A stretch of 42,563 bases of DNA, from NCBI GenBank assembly GCA_004298665.1, contig SCQY01000050.1, positions 1-42,563 on the forward strand. The letters are read 5' to 3'. Shown one piece after another: positions 42,133-42,563 of the stretch. The notes beneath the pieces are model-generated. The model had not been told where the DNA came from, searched no databases, and worked only from the letters and a program-made list of their open reading frames with translations. The stretch comes from a bacterium (GTDB lineage Bacteria; Vulcanimicrobiota; Vulcanimicrobiia; Vulcanimicrobiales; SCRA01). The first letter of the stretch is position 1. Each line of letters starts with the position of its first letter. Both the position numbers and the translations under genes were made by a program.

Positions 42133-42563
42133 ATGCGCGAGTTGAAGAACGAGACACGCATCGGGCGTTTCACCATAGCGGGGCAGCCGACCGACGAGGA
42201 GCTGGGGCGTCTATCCAAGCGCGGTTATGGACTGGTCGTCAACGTTCGGCCCGACGTGGAGCTGGAAGAGCTCGAGGAGCCGAAGGTCACCGCTGCCGGC
42301 TGCGCCTACGAGAACGTGCCGATCACGCGGCAGACGATCTCGCGGGAGCATGTGATGCGCGTGCGCGAGGCGGCCGATCGGGAGCTGGGACTCGACGTCC
42401 TCATCCACTGAGCGGGTGGGACACGGGCCGCGGTCGTGGCCGCCATCATTGAATCGGAGGCCGACGGAAGTGGGGTGATGGGGAGCCTCGCCAAGCTCGC
42501 CCAGGCCGACTTCGACGTCGCCGGAACCCCTTACGAGCGCTTCATCGAGGAGTACTTTACGCA
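42133..42563 (+). CDS. Candidate selenoprotein: DUF442/Blh phosphatase-like with UGA (Sec) at the catalytic Cys (3' truncated)
   Basis: Starts at ATG 42133 (a TTG three codons later is possible) and runs off the window. The first 92 residues match the DUF442/beta-lactamase-hydrolase-like phosphatase fold: GRFTIAGQPTDEEL, YGLVVNVRPDVELEE, CAYENVPITRQTISREHVMR. Then codon 93 is TGA (42409-42411), in HUAGGTR, exactly where the family has the nucleophilic Cys (HCxxGTR). The frame continues open for 50 more codons with a helix AAVVAAIIESEA and a polar C-terminus. A SECIS-like hairpin follows the UGA. Family members act on phosphate or persulfide; the substrate here is unknown. Alternatives are a real stop or a sequence error (TGC). 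Confidence 0.8.
42409..42447 (+). promoter_or_regulatory. UGA codon and bacterial SECIS-like stem-loop
   Basis: The UGA at 42409-42411 is followed by a hairpin: upper stem GGCCGC/GUGGCC (42426-42431 with 42436-42441, one G-U pair), apical loop GGUC (42432-42435). A lower helix GGUGG/CCAUC (42415-42419 with 42443-42447) can close the internal loop. The 20-nt distance from UGA to the GGU loop compares with 18 nt in E. coli fdhF, as I recall it. SelB reads such GGU loops. Confidence 0.7.

Noticed and set aside
42133-42411. The gene at 42133 as an ordinary 92-residue protein ending at TGA
   Set aside because: It would end exactly before the catalytic motif. The frame after TGA stays open with family-like sequence, and a SECIS-like hairpin follows. 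selA/selB are close. I treat the TGA as Sec, while noting a sequence error is possible.

Overview
The window is a GC-rich (about 65%), densely packed bacterial chromosome segment with about 37 protein genes. I see no rRNA, tRNA, CRISPR array, insertion sequence or phage gene. Many neighbours overlap as ATGA, GTGA or TTGA. The gene set does not match a well-known genus: a fused mannose-1-phosphate guanylyltransferase/phosphomannomutase, a stand-alone LOR/SDH-type (TIGR00300-like) enzyme, a gyrase A with a mycobacterial-like quinolone pocket, ComEA/ComEC, SelA/SelB and a complete beta-oxidation operon. I infer an uncultivated terrabacterial lineage (something like Eremiobacterota or Armatimonadota), with low confidence.

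Layout. 1-237: tail of an unidentified gene. 245-4562 (minus): rsmI-metG-tatD-ilvE. 4561-7042 (plus): an ornithine-cyclodeaminase-like enzyme and a YcaQ-type DNA glycosylase, then a LysR regulator and comEC on minus. 10344-14002: a sugar-nucleotide epimerase, a HutD/exported-protein pair on minus, and aidB. 13983-17165: leuS (minus) and comEA (plus). 17213-25667 (plus): fatty acid catabolism with fadD-like ligase, acyl-CoA dehydrogenase, fadB-like and fadA-like genes, a PadR regulator and a second enoyl-CoA hydratase. 25880-27526: an orphan protein and a secreted TPM-domain protein with a 30-bp tandem repeat. 27586-30312 (minus): tsaE-tsaB-rimI-yqeK-rsfS plus a 49-residue membrane protein. 30387-33455 (plus): two small coupled genes, then gyrA. 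33656-37994 (plus): the GDP-mannose fusion enzyme, thioredoxin and selA. 38012-39877: selB. 39857-42036 (minus): a ModC-like ABC ATPase and RNase D.

The most interesting feature is at the right edge. A gene starting at 42133 encodes a DUF442/Blh-type phosphatase- or sulfurtransferase-like protein. Its reading frame is interrupted by a TGA exactly where the catalytic cysteine of the family should be (H-TGA-AGGTR in place of HCxxGTR). The frame then stays open, with family-like sequence, to the end of the window. Twenty nucleotides after the TGA a stem-loop presents an apical GGUC, as in bacterial SECIS elements. selA and selB lie 2-6 kb upstream. I read this as a selenoprotein in which selenocysteine replaces the catalytic cysteine. 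I do not recall this family among established bacterial selenoproteins.

The genes fall into translation quality and tRNA modification (metG, leuS, rsmI, tsaB, tsaE, rimI, rsfS), DNA uptake and repair (comEA, comEC, ycaQ, aidB), fatty acid degradation, and selenocysteine insertion (selA, selB and the proposed client).
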